A stretch of 64,000 bases of DNA, from positions 147,661 through 211,660 of the forward strand of contig NZ_FOXA01000007.1 of the NCBI RefSeq assembly GCF_900115595.1, in the 5' to 3' direction. The DNA is from Tranquillimonas alkanivorans (GTDB lineage Bacteria; Pseudomonadota; Alphaproteobacteria; Rhodobacterales; Rhodobacteraceae). The position numbers and the translations under genes are program-made. Below the pieces are notes generated by a model. It saw only the letters and a list, made by a program, of their open reading frames with translations, was not told the origin of the DNA and ran no database searches. The first letter of the stretch is position 1, and every line of letters starts with the position of its first letter. Below are positions 1 to 7,860 of the stretch, in pieces.

Positions 1-2
1 TC

Positions 3-140
3 CGCCTGCCCTCGGGCCGGTTCGTGAAGGTCAAGGTCGGCGACAGCGTCGACGGCGGGCGCATCGCGGCGATTGGCGAGTCCGAAATTCGCTACATCAA
101 GAACGGCCGCGACGTGACGCTGAGCATGCCGCAGGGCTGA
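3..140 (+). CDS. C-terminal end of an unidentified protein (PilP/GspC-like tail)
   Basis: An open frame enters from the left edge and ends with TGA at 138-140, giving the last 45 residues of a protein. The tail alternates short hydrophobic strands with glycines (VKVGDSVDGGRIAAIGES, then RYIKNGRDVTLSMPQG). It resembles the small beta-rich domain at the end of PilP/GspC-type periplasmic proteins, where a residue pair around 'GD.. GG' links strands. That similarity is from memory of the family and is weak with so short a fragment. The body of the gene lies outside the window, so no function is assigned. Confidence 0.5.
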   Translation, partial: RLPSGRFVKVKVGDSVDGGRIAAIGESEIRYIKNGRDVTLSMPQG

Positions 141-150
141 CCGGGGCGGC

Positions 151-570
151 TCAGCCGATCAGGCGGGCATACTCGATCTTCGGGCAGCGGTCCTGGATGA
201 CGGTGACGCCGGCCGCCTCCGCCCGCGCCGCCGCCGCGTCGTCGCGCACGCCAATCTGAGTCCACAGCACGTCAAGGTCGGGAAACCGTTCAATCGCCGC
301 GCCGACGACCTCGGCCACCGCGTCCGAGCGGCGGAAGACGTCGATCATGTCCACCCCGTCGGGCAGCGAGGCGATGTCGGGCACGACGACCTCGCCGAAC
401 AGGTGCTTGCCGCCGTGGCCCGGGTTGACCGGGATCACGCGGTAGCCCTTCTGCCGCAGGTATTGCGAGACATAGTGCGACGGGCGCGCGGGATTGGGCG
501 AGGCGCCGATGCAGGCGATGGTCTTCACCCGGCCCAGCACGTCGCGCAGCAAATCATCGGAGTGGGTCAT
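151..570 (-). CDS. CoA-binding protein (YccU-type Rossmann domain)
   Basis: A 139-residue protein that is one CoA_binding (Rossmann-like) domain. Near the N terminus is IACIGASPNPARPS (residues about 18-31), the glycine-rich nucleotide loop, followed by strands such as YRVIPVNPG and VDMIDVFRRSD, then LWTQIGV and a C-terminal QDRCPKIEY. This is the usual length and motif order of the family; members bind CoA and most have no known reaction. I chose the ATG at 570; the frame can be extended only to a TTG at 588, which lies in the T-run of a terminator. The gene runs convergent to the fragment at 3-140 and is read from its own promoter or from the rlmB side. Confidence 0.85.
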   Translation of the reverse strand: MTHSDDLLRDVLGRVKTIACIGASPNPARPSHYVSQYLRQKGYRVIPVNPGHGGKHLFGEVVVPDIASLPDGVDMIDVFRRSDAVAEVVGAAIERFPDLDVLWTQIGVRDDAAAARAEAAGVTVIQDRCPKIEYARLIG

Positions 571-585
571 GCCCCGAGTTTCGGA

Positions 586-616
586 CAAAAAAGCGCCCGA
601 AGCAAACTCCGGGCGC
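586..616 (-). terminator. Rho-independent terminator, minus strand
   Basis: On the minus strand a 7-bp stem (GCGCCCG at 610-616 with CGGGCGC at 593-599) and a 10-base loop are followed directly by six T residues (587-592). It would end minus-strand transcripts arriving from the rlmB side, about 160 bases after the rlmB stop codon. Confidence 0.75.
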
Positions 617-774
617 AGTGTCGGAACGAGGGACAGTGAAGTGAAACGCAGGGTGTTCCGCCCCCACGATCATGACCCATAGTTAGGGACGCTGCCCTTG
701 GGTGAAAGGGGCGGTAATGTATCTGTGAAGATAAAATTCTACTTGCCTGTGGCAGCGGCGCATCGCCGGCGGGG

Positions 775-1554
775 TTACGCCTGCCGCGCCGCGTAGAGCG
801 AGACCGCCGCCGCGTTCGACACGTTGAGCGACCCGAACGGGCCGGCGAAGGGGATCTTCACCAGCCGGTCGCAGGTGTCGCGCGTCTTTTCGCGCAGGCC
901 CGGCCCCTCGGCCCCCAGCACCAGCGCCACCGGGCGGTCACCGGTGTCGGCCAGCGCCTCACCCAGCGTCGCCTCGGCCTCGCCGGCTAAGCCCAGCAGC
1001 ACGTAGCCCATGTCGCGCAGCCGCTCGAGCGCGGAGGCGAGGTTCGTCACCCGCAGGTACGGCTGCCGCTCGAGCGCACCCGACGCCGTCTTGGCCAGCG
1101 CGCCGGTCTCAGGTGCGGAGTGGCGGGCGGGGGCGATCACGGCGCGGGCGCCGAAGACCTCGGCCGAGCGCAGGATGGCGCCGACGTTGTGCGGATCGGT
1201 CACCCGGTCGAGCGCGACGACCACCGGCCGCCCCTGCCCGCCCGTGGCACAGCGCTCCTCGACCGAGCCCCAGTCCAGCGGCTTGACCTCGAGCGCCGCG
1301 CCCTGGTGCACCGAGCCCGGGTCGAGCGGGGCGGGAAACTTGCGCGGATCGGCGATCTCGGGCGCGATACCCGATCCGGTCACCGCCTCGCCCAGCCTGT
1401 CGGCGGCGTTCTTGGTCAGCACCAGCCGCAGCTTTTCGCGCGCCGGGTTCTCGAGCGCGTCGCGCACCGCGTGCAGGCCGAACAGCCACACGGTTTCGGC
1501 CGCCGCCGCACGGCGCCCGCGCTCTTTCTCGATCACCCATTTCGGCTTCTTCAT
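775..1554 (-). CDS. rlmB: TrmH/SpoU-family rRNA 2'-O-methyltransferase RlmB
   Basis: A 259-residue SPOUT methyltransferase, expected to methylate the 2'-OH of G2251 in 23S rRNA. An N-terminal substrate-binding domain starts around VWLFGLHAVRDAL. The three SpoU motifs are all present: DRVTDPHNVGAILRSAE (motif 1, with the N..G..R signature), ALVLGAEGPGL (motif 2), and FGSLNVSNAAAVSLYAA at the C terminus (motif 3, the knot). The LNVSNAAAV form is typical of RlmB rather than TrmL. The start is placed at ATG 1552-1554 because the frame further upstream runs through tRNA-Tyr and cannot be coding there. The gene diverges from tRNA-Tyr. Confidence 0.9.
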   Translation of the reverse strand: MKKPKWVIEKERGRRAAAAETVWLFGLHAVRDALENPAREKLRLVLTKNAADRLGEAVTGSGIAPEIADPRKFPAPLDPGSVHQGAALEVKPLDWGSVEERCATGGQGRPVVVALDRVTDPHNVGAILRSAEVFGARAVIAPARHSAPETGALAKTASGALERQPYLRVTNLASALERLRDMGYVLLGLAGEAEATLGEALADTGDRPVALVLGAEGPGLREKTRDTCDRLVKIPFAGPFGSLNVSNAAAVSLYAARQA

Positions 1555-1687
1555 GGCTCTCTCGCCCCACGCTTGCTGAGGGTGCACCCATGCGATGCTG
1601 ACGTGGCGCACGCAAGGGATTTTGCGGTTGACGCCTCCGCACCGCCCGAGTATCCCCCACCCCACGCCGGACGGAGCGCCGGCGCTA

Positions 1688-1771
1688 GGGCGACGTGCTG
1701 CAAGGTGCGGCAGCGGACTGTAAATCCGCCGGGGAGACCCATGCCAGGTTCGATTCCTGGGTCGCCCACCA
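1688..1771 (+). tRNA. tRNA-Tyr (anticodon GTA)
   Basis: The acceptor stem GGGCGAC/GTCGCCC, D stem GCTG/CGGC, anticodon stem GCGGA/TCCGC with loop CTGTAAA (anticodon GTA), a long class-II variable arm and T stem CCAGG/CCTGG with TTCGATT loop all fold. CCA is encoded. Position 8 is G rather than the usual T, which is unusual. Confidence 0.93.
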
Positions 1772-1875
1772 TTCACCTCCTGTAAATCAGAATGATGGTA
1801 GGACCCGCGCAAGGCGCCGCGTGTCCGGTTTCCGCGTTCCGGCCCGCGGCGGAGTCATGTCGAGGGAGGAACTGC

Positions 1876-2076
1876 ATGGCCAGGATCAAACGCTACACCG
1901 TTCTGTCGGCGCTCTATCGCGAGGATGCGGATACCGCCGCCCTGCGCGACCGGCTGTCGAAACAGGTCGAGGAATACCTGGCCGCCGGGTGGCAGCCCCA
2001 TGGCTCGATGAATGTCGGGATGAACGACAATCTGCTCGTTCTGATGCAGCCGATGGTGAAATACCAAAGCGCCTGA
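1876..2076 (+). CDS. DUF1737-type small protein
   Basis: A 66-residue protein. The pattern RYTVLSALY..D...LRDRLSKQVEEYLAAGWQPHG followed by ..LLVLMQPMVKY matches the DUF1737 family, whose short members share the 'GW.P.GG' turn and a final hydrophobic strand. Function is unknown. The ATG at 1876 is preceded by GAGGGAGGAACTGC, a good ribosome binding site; an earlier ATG at 1792 lies just after the tRNA and has no such site. It stands between tRNA-Tyr and the TerC gene and may be cotranscribed with the latter, 87 bases downstream. Confidence 0.75.
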   Translation: MARIKRYTVLSALYREDADTAALRDRLSKQVEEYLAAGWQPHGSMNVGMNDNLLVLMQPMVKYQSA

Positions 2077-2163
2077 GGAACGGCGGGTCAGGAACGTCTT
2101 CCTCTTCGGGCACGTTGCCGCAACGGCCGGACGAGCCGCGGCTGCAACGACGGTGGAGACCGC

Positions 2164-2922
2164 ATGGACTATATCCTCGCCCTTCTGAGCGACCCCGCCG
2201 CATGGGCCGCTCTGGTGACGCTCATCGCGATGGAAATCGTGCTGGGCATCGACAACCTGATCTTCATCTCGATCCTCACCAACAAGCTGCCCGAGGACCA
2301 ACGCGCCCGCGCGCGCCGCATGGGCATCGGCGGGGCGCTGATCCTGCGGCTGGGGCTTCTGGGCACGGTCGCGATCATCGTGCAACTGACCGACCCGGTC
2401 TTCACCGCCTTCGGCCACGGCTTTTCCTGGCGCGACCTGATCCTGATCGCGGGCGGGTTGTTCCTGGTCTGGAAGGCCACGAAGGAGATCCACCACAACG
2501 TGGATCCCGACCCCGGCCCCGACATGTTCGAGGGCGGGCGCAGCATCGGGTTCTCGGCCGCGATCCTGCAAATCCTGCTGCTGGACCTCGTCTTCTCGGT
2601 CGACAGCATCATCACGGCCGTGGGCATGACCGACCACGTCCCGATCATGGTCGTCGCGGTGCTTGTCACCGTGGGTGTGATGTTGCTGGCCGCGGACCCG
2701 CTGGCCAACTTCATCGCCGACAACCCCACCATCGTGATGCTCGCGCTCGGCTTTCTTCTGATGATCGGCACGACTCTGATCGCCGACGGCTTCGGGGTGC
2801 ACGTGCCGAAGGGCTACATCTATGCGGCGATGGCCTTCTCGGCGCTGGTCGAGGTGCTCAACATTCTGGGCCGCCGCGCGCGACGCAGGCGCGGGGAGCC
2901 GCGCCCGCACGCTGAACGATGA
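2164..2922 (+). CDS. TerC family integral membrane protein
   Basis: A 252-residue membrane protein with about seven hydrophobic segments. It has the two repeated acidic signatures of Ter[17 protein letters not shown] in the first helix pair and [17 protein letters not shown] in the second half, both carrying the conserved membrane aspartates. TerC proteins are linked to tellurite resistance and, in several bacteria, to manganese export during metalation of secreted enzymes; the substrate here is not shown by the sequence. The C terminus is short and arginine rich. ATG at 2164 follows GGTGGAGACCGC. Its stop overlaps the next start (ATGA, 2919-2922), so the two genes are translationally coupled. 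Confidence 0.9.
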   Translation: MDYILALLSDPAAWAALVTLIAMEIVLGIDNLIFISILTNKLPEDQRARARRMGIGGALILRLGLLGTVAIIVQLTDPVFTAFGHGFSWRDLILIAGGLFLVWKATKEIHHNVDPDPGPDMFEGGRSIGFSAAILQILLLDLVFSVDSIITAVGMTDHVPIMVVAVLVTVGVMLLAADPLANFIADNPTIVMLALGFLLMIGTTLIADGFGVHVPKGYIYAAMAFSALVEVLNILGRRARRRRGEPRPHAER

Positions 2923-4091
2923 GCGCCGACGGCACCGCACGGCCCACGGGCCCGAAGGTCGAGGTTGCGTGGCTGATCGAAGCCGGGGCGAGCGAGCGGC
3001 TGCGCCAGGCGGTTCCGGCGGCGGCGGACGCGATGGCCGGGATGCTGTCGGGTTGCCTGCCGGCCTTCGACTGGCACGTGAGCACCGTGACCCGCTCCGA
3101 CGACTCGGGCGGCGGCACGGTGGAACCGGTGCGCCTGCTCGACGCGGCCGAGGTCGAGCGGGACGCGGGCGGCTGGGACTTCGTACTGGTCGTCACCGAA
3201 AGCGAACTGGCCAGCCATGTCCACCCGCAGGCCCTGGGCGTGACGTCGAGCGTGTTCGAGACGGCGATCCTGTCCACCGCCTTCCTCACCCGCACCGATG
3301 CCGAGGACAACGCGCTTGCCCGCCGGCTGACGGCGTTGGCGCTGCACCTCTTCGGGCGGCTGAACGGCCTGTCGCCGGACGCCGCCGGCGACCTGATGGC
3401 GCCCATCGACGTGCCCGGCGACCTGGACGGCCGCAACCGCTTCACCGAAGCGGCCCTGCCGGTGCTCGGACGGCGGCTGGAAGAGGTCGCCGACCTGCGG
3501 GTGGAAGAGATGGAGGGTGCGGGCGCGGGGCCGGTGGCCTTCTACGCCCGCTCGCTCTGGCGCAACCGCACCGCTCTGCCCGGCGCGATCTTCCGGATGC
3601 GGCCGTGGAGCTTTCCGCTGCGGCTGAGCCGCCTGACCACCGCCGCCGCCTCGGCGCTCGCCGTGCTGATGATGACCGCGGAGTCGTGGGAGGTGGCGGC
3701 GAACCTGGGCCTTCCCGCGGTGGTGGTGCTGTCGCTTCTCGCGCTGACGGCCACCAGCGTCTACCTCTTGCGGGCGCAGCGCCTGCTGGCCCCGCGCCGG
3801 GGGCCGCTGCGCGAACAGCGGGCCGTCAGCAATGTCAGCACCGTCGTCGCCGTGGCGTTGGGGATGTGCGTGACCTACCTGAGCGTCTTCGCCGTGGCCT
3901 TCGCCATGGGGGCGGGGCTGTTCGGCGACGCGCTACTGGCCGGCTGGGTCGGGGCCGGCGAGCTGCCTGGCCTGCGCCCGCACATGGCCGCCTTCACCGC
4001 CTCGCTCAGCGTGGCGATCGGCGCGCTCGGCGCGTCGTTTGAACCCTACGGCTATTTCCGGCACGTCACGCAGGTGGACGAGGAGGTGTAG
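2919..4091 (+). CDS. Unknown membrane protein coupled to TerC
   Basis: A 390-residue protein that I do not recognise. The first ~220 residues look soluble and acidic, with strands such as EVAWLIEAG and [12 protein letters not shown] that suggest an alpha/beta domain. From about residue 240 there are four hydrophobic stretches ([67 protein letters not shown]), so the second half sits in the inner membrane. The start overlaps the terC stop by four bases, which implies a shared function or complex with the TerC-like protein. It could be a regulator or accessory subunit of that transporter; this is inference from position only. Confidence 0.8.
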   Translation: MSADGTARPTGPKVEVAWLIEAGASERLRQAVPAAADAMAGMLSGCLPAFDWHVSTVTRSDDSGGGTVEPVRLLDAAEVERDAGGWDFVLVVTESELASHVHPQALGVTSSVFETAILSTAFLTRTDAEDNALARRLTALALHLFGRLNGLSPDAAGDLMAPIDVPGDLDGRNRFTEAALPVLGRRLEEVADLRVEEMEGAGAGPVAFYARSLWRNRTALPGAIFRMRPWSFPLRLSRLTTAAASALAVLMMTAESWEVAANLGLPAVVVLSLLALTATSVYLLRAQRLLAPRRGPLREQRAVSNVSTVVAVALGMCVTYLSVFAVAFAMGAGLFGDALLAGWVGAGELPGLRPHMAAFTASLSVAIGALGASFEPYGYFRHVTQVDEEV

Positions 4092-4155
4092 GACACGCTT
4101 TACCGGTGCCGCACGGGCGTTACCATCGACGAATGACAGCACCACGGAGGCCCCG

Positions 4156-5991
4156 ATGCGCACCGCCCCGCTCGCCGCTCTCGCCCTTGTCACCGCGCTT
4201 CCGGCGGCGGCGCAGGAGGTGACCGTCCGCCACGGCATCTCTCCGTTCGGGGAGCTGAAGTACCCGCCGGATTTCCCGCATTTCGAGTACGTGAACCCGG
4301 ACGCGCCGCAGGGCGGCACGCTCAGCTTCCGCGGCACCGGCGCCTCACGCACCTTCGACAGCCTGAACCCGTTCATCCTGAAAGGCGAGCCGGCCCAGGG
4401 GCTCGAGCGGCTCTACGACACGCTTCTGGCGCCGTCGCTCGACGAGCCCGGCGCGGCCTATGGGCTAATCGCCGAGACGGTGGAATACCCCGAGGACCGC
4501 AGCTGGGCGATCTTCAACCTGCGTCCCGAGGCGCGTTTCACCGACGGCGAGTCTCTGACCGCCGAGGACGTCGTCTTCACTTTCGAGGCGCTGAAAGAGC
4601 ACGGGATGCCCTGGTACCGCATCACGCTCGCCGACGTGGAAACGGTCGAGGCACTGGACCCGCATCGGGTGAGGTTCACCTTCCGCGAGGGCGCGGCGAC
4701 CCGCGACCTTGCCGCCGAGGTGGGCAGCATCGAGATCCTGCCCGCACATTACTACGCCGAGGTGCCCTTCGAGGAGTCGACGCTCGACCCGCCCGTGGGC
4801 TCGGGCGGGTTCGAGGTGGCCGAGGTGTCGCCCGGCCGTTCGATCACCTATTGCCGGACCGACGAGTACTGGGGCGCGGAGCTGCCGGTGAACGTTGGCA
4901 AGGACAACTTCGACTGCGTCGTCTACGAATATTTCGGCGACAACACCGCCGCCTTCGAGGCGCTGAAAGTCGGCGAGTACCTGTTCCACGAGGAGTTCAC
5001 CTCGGCCCTCTGGGCCACCGCCTATGACTTCCCGGCGGTCGAGAGGGGTTGGATCAAGCGCGAGACGCTGCCCGATGGACGCCCCTCCGGCGCACAAGGC
5101 TTCTGGTTCAACCTGCGCCGCGAGAAATTCGCCGACCCGCGCGTGCGCGAGGCGATCGCGCTGATGTTCAACTTCGAATGGGCCAACCAGACGCTGTTCC
5201 ACGGCCTCTACGAGCGCACGGACAGCTTCTGGGAGAACTCGGAACTCGAGGCCGAGGGCCTGCCCGAGGGTGACGAACTGGCCCTGCTCGAAGAATACCG
5301 CGACCAGCTGCCCGAGGCGGTGTTCACCGAACCCGCCTATTCCCCGCCGGTGAGCAGCCTGAGCCAGACCGACCGGCGCGCGCTGCGCGAGGGCTCGCGA
5401 CTGCTGGACGCGGCGGGCTGGACCGTGGGGGAGGACGGCCTGCGCCGGAACGCGCAAGGCGAGGTGCTGCGGGTCGAGATGGTCGACGACAGCCCCGCCT
5501 TCGAGCGCATCGCGCTGCCCTTCATCGGCAACTTGCGCGCGCTCGGGATCGACGCGACGCACACCCTGATCGACCCCGCGCAGATGCAGGAGCGGCAGGA
5601 GGTCTTCGACTACGACATCGCCATCGGCCGGCTGGTCATGCAGCTCAGCCCCTCGGTCGAGCTGCGCTCGCTTTTCGGATCCGAGGGCGCGGACAACCCG
5701 GGCACGCTGAACCTGGCGGGCGTCGCGGACCCGGTGGTGGATGCGCTGATCGAGCGGATCATCCAGGCCGAGAGCCGCGGAGAGCTGGTCACGCGGGTCC
5801 GTGCGCTGGATCGGGTGCTGCGGGCCAAGCACATCTGGGTGCCGAACTGGTACAAGGGGTCGCACTTCCTGGCCTACTGGGACGTCTTCGGCCGGCCCGA
5901 GGAGAAGCCGCCATACGACCGGGGCGACGATTTCTGGTGGTGGGACGAGGAGAAGTACCAGAGCTTGCGGGCCGAGGGCGCGCTGCGGTGA
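4156..5991 (+). CDS. Family 5 extracellular solute-binding protein (YejA-like)
   Basis: A 611-residue periplasmic binding protein. Residues 1-20 are a Sec signal peptide (MRTAPLAALALVTALPAAAQ). The mature start HGISPFGELKYPPDFPHFEY and VNPDAPQGG is the hallmark of the YejA branch of SBP_bac_5, which binds oligopeptides and microcin-C-like compounds; FTDGESLTAEDVVFTFEAL is the family signature. The ATG at 4156 has ACGGAGG in front of it. The usual partner genes yejB, yejE and yejF are not adjacent: downstream is a convergent operon and upstream an unrelated membrane protein. It must therefore work with a permease encoded elsewhere. The gene is followed by a hairpin-bearing repeat that probably terminates it. 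Confidence 0.9.
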   Translation: MRTAPLAALALVTALPAAAQEVTVRHGISPFGELKYPPDFPHFEYVNPDAPQGGTLSFRGTGASRTFDSLNPFILKGEPAQGLERLYDTLLAPSLDEPGAAYGLIAETVEYPEDRSWAIFNLRPEARFTDGESLTAEDVVFTFEALKEHGMPWYRITLADVETVEALDPHRVRFTFREGAATRDLAAEVGSIEILPAHYYAEVPFEESTLDPPVGSGGFEVAEVSPGRSITYCRTDEYWGAELPVNVGKDNFDCVVYEYFGDNTAAFEALKVGEYLFHEEFTSALWATAYDFPAVERGWIKRETLPDGRPSGAQGFWFNLRREKFADPRVREAIALMFNFEWANQTLFHGLYERTDSFWENSELEAEGLPEGDELALLEEYRDQLPEAVFTEPAYSPPVSSLSQTDRRALREGSRLLDAAGWTVGEDGLRRNAQGEVLRVEMVDDSPAFERIALPFIGNLRALGIDATHTLIDPAQMQERQEVFDYDIAIGRLVMQLSPSVELRSLFGSEGADNPGTLNLAGVADPVVDALIERIIQAESRGELVTRVRALDRVLRAKHIWVPNWYKGSHFLAYWDVFGRPEEKPPYDRGDDFWWWDEEKYQSLRAEGALR

Positions 5992-6019
5992 CGCCGCGCG
6001 GGCGGTGAACGCGGGACCG

Positions 6020-6072
6020 GCGGGGGTTTTCCACCCCCGCACCCCCGGAGGATATTTAGGGACCGAAGATGA
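6020..6072. repeat. Dispersed roseobacter-type hairpin repeat, copy A
   Basis: GCGGGGGT/ACCCCCGC forms a stem with a TTTCC loop (6020-6040), followed by CCCCGGAGGATATTTAGG and ACCGAAGATG. Nearly the same block recurs at 25057-25107, and its second half recurs at 46061-46093. It lies between two convergent genes, so it probably also serves as a terminator for both. Confidence 0.75.
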
Positions 6073-6085
6073 GGGCCGGGTCGCG

Positions 6086-6910
6086 CTATTGCTGCTGCGA
6101 CTGCGCGGCCTCGGCCACGTCGACCGAGACGTCGAGCCGTTCCTCGCCCACGCCCTGCGCGAGGCCGCGAATGGGGGCGGCGAGTTGCGCGTCGTGGCCG
6201 GAGCCAAGCCGGATATAGCGAGCGTCGGGGCAGCAGCGGTTGGCGGGGTCGAAGCCCACCCAGCCCAGTTCGGGGACGTGGATCTCGGCCCAGGCGTGGC
6301 TGGCCTCGCCCATCGGCTCGTCGCCCACGAAGAGGTAGCCGGTGACGTAGCGGGCGGGCATGTCGGCGGCGATGGCCGCGCCGATCAGGGCGTGCGCGTG
6401 GTCCTGGCAGACGCCCTTGCCCAGCGACAGCGCCTCGGCCGCGCTGGTATGGGCGTGCGTTTCGCCCGGGACATAGGCGATGGCCTCGGCCACGGCGCGC
6501 GACAGCCGGTGCGCGCGGTCCAGCGGGTCGCCATCGGCGCCGGCGAGCGCGTCGGCCGAAAGCTCGCGCAGGCCGGTGTCCGGATGCGTGGCGCGGGTCG
6601 TGCGCAGGTAGGCGGTCGGCGGCACCGTTTCGCGGTGACCGCGCAGCACGCCGGCCAAATCCTGCGTCTCGACCTCGCCCGTGACCTCGACCAGCACCTC
6701 CTCGACCGGGCCCAGCATCGACACCGTCTCGATCCGGTCGCCCGCGCCGTCGCGGAAGGTCGCGCCGGTCCAGGCACCGGGGACGCTGATGTTCCACCAG
6801 ATCGTCTGCTGCCCCTCGAAGACAGAGGGCGTCAGCCGGTGGCTCTGAACCACGGCGCGGCGCGGCGGCGCGTAGCGGTAGGTCGTAGTGTGACGGACCG
6901 TCAGCCTCAT
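6086..6910 (-). CDS. Transglutaminase-like protein (peptide-ligation trio)
   Basis: A 274-residue protein with the bacterial transglutaminase-like N-terminal beta domain (residues 1-85) and a transglutaminase core. The catalytic triad is visible: Cys168 in GKGVCQDHAHALIG, His205 in EASHAWAEIHV and Asp221 in WVGFDPANRC. Such proteins cleave or form amide bonds. The start ATG at 6908-6910 overlaps the stop of the alpha-E gene by four bases. The trio ATP-grasp / alpha-E / transglutaminase is conserved across many bacteria and has been proposed to build and process a short peptide tag; no substrate is known. In many genomes an Anbu-type proteasome-like peptidase gene follows, but none does here. 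Confidence 0.88.
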   Translation of the reverse strand: MRLTVRHTTTYRYAPPRRAVVQSHRLTPSVFEGQQTIWWNISVPGAWTGATFRDGAGDRIETVSMLGPVEEVLVEVTGEVETQDLAGVLRGHRETVPPTAYLRTTRATHPDTGLRELSADALAGADGDPLDRAHRLSRAVAEAIAYVPGETHAHTSAAEALSLGKGVCQDHAHALIGAAIAADMPARYVTGYLFVGDEPMGEASHAWAEIHVPELGWVGFDPANRCCPDARYIRLGSGHDAQLAAPIRGLAQGVGEERLDVSVDVAEAAQSQQQ

Positions 6911-7860
6911 CGCGTCTCTCCGCTCAGGTAGGTCTCGTGCACCACCTCGGACAACGCCGACACATCGCGGACGAAGCGGGTCAGGAATTCGTGCAGGCCC
7001 TCGTCGAAAATGTCCTCGGGCGTGAGCTCGGCCATTTCGCCCAAAAGCATGCGCGCCCGCGTCTGCGCGCTCGTCGCCTTGCCGTAAGCGCGTGCCAGGC
7101 GGTCGAGGTGGTGGTTCACGCCCTCGACCGCCGTCAGAAGCGAGCGCGGCGAGGCGCGGTTGAGCACCAGGAAGTCGACGATCTTGGGCGGCGTAATCTC
7201 GCCCCCGTAGGCCCAGTTGAAGGCACGGTGGGCGCTGAGCGCGCGCAGAAGCGTGCGCCACTGGTAATTGTCGAGCCCCGAGCCAACGAAGGTCACGTGC
7301 GGCAGCAGCACGAAGTACTTCGTGTCAAGAAGCCGCGCCGTGCTGTCGGCCCGTTCCAGGAAATGGCCGATATTGGTGAAGTCGTAGCCGTCGTTGCGCA
7401 ACTGCGTGCCCATGGCCGCGCCGCGCACCAGCGATGCGGTGCGCAGCGTCCAGTCCACCAGGTCGCTGGTGCCGAGTTTCGAGCGTTCGGTGCGTCCGAA
7501 TTCGCGCACCTCGGCCCAGGCGGTGTTGAGCGCGTCCCAGACCTGGCTTGTCAGCGCCGTACGGACGATGCGCCCGTTCTCGCGCGCCTTCTCGATGCAG
7601 GCGGTGACCGAGGACGGATTGTCGCGGTCGAAGAACAGCCAGGTTTCGACGTTGCGCTGCACCGCCTCGCCGTACTTGGCGCGGAAGGCGTCCGAGGTGC
7701 CGCTGGCGTGCAGGATCGATTCCCACTCGTTGCGGTAACCGCCGCCGGTGTTGGGGATCAGCGCGTTGCGTGCGCCGACCTCGAGCAGGCGGGCGTTGGT
7801 CTCGGCCCGCTCGATGTAGCGGGCGGTCCAGAACAGGTTGGCGGCGGTCCGGCTCAGCAT
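6907..7860 (-). CDS. Alpha-E domain protein (DUF403)
   Basis: A 317-residue, almost wholly helical protein. It begins MLSRTAANLFWTARYIERAE, the near-invariant N terminus of the alpha-E family, and has further typical stretches such as NIGHFLERADSTARLLDTKY and RALSAHRAFNWAYGG. The repeated 'ER.....AR.L' pattern is a feature of the family. The biochemical role is unknown; it always accompanies the ATP-grasp and transglutaminase partners and may be a scaffold or substrate-handling subunit. It overlaps the ATP-grasp gene by one base and the transglutaminase gene by four, so the three proteins are made from one coupled message. Confidence 0.88.
   Translation of the reverse strand: MLSRTAANLFWTARYIERAETNARLLEVGARNALIPNTGGGYRNEWESILHASGTSDAFRAKYGEAVQRNVETWLFFDRDNPSSVTACIEKARENGRIVRTALTSQVWDALNTAWAEVREFGRTERSKLGTSDLVDWTLRTASLVRGAAMGTQLRNDGYDFTNIGHFLERADSTARLLDTKYFVLLPHVTFVGSGLDNYQWRTLLRALSAHRAFNWAYGGEITPPKIVDFLVLNRASPRSLLTAVEGVNHHLDRLARAYGKATSAQTRARMLLGEMAELTPEDIFDEGLHEFLTRFVRDVSALSEVVHETYLSGETR

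Noticed and set aside
1555..1812. N-terminal extension of the rlmB frame on the minus strand
   Set aside because: It runs antisense through tRNA-Tyr and has no family similarity; the methyltransferase begins naturally at MKKPKWVIEKERG (ATG 1554).
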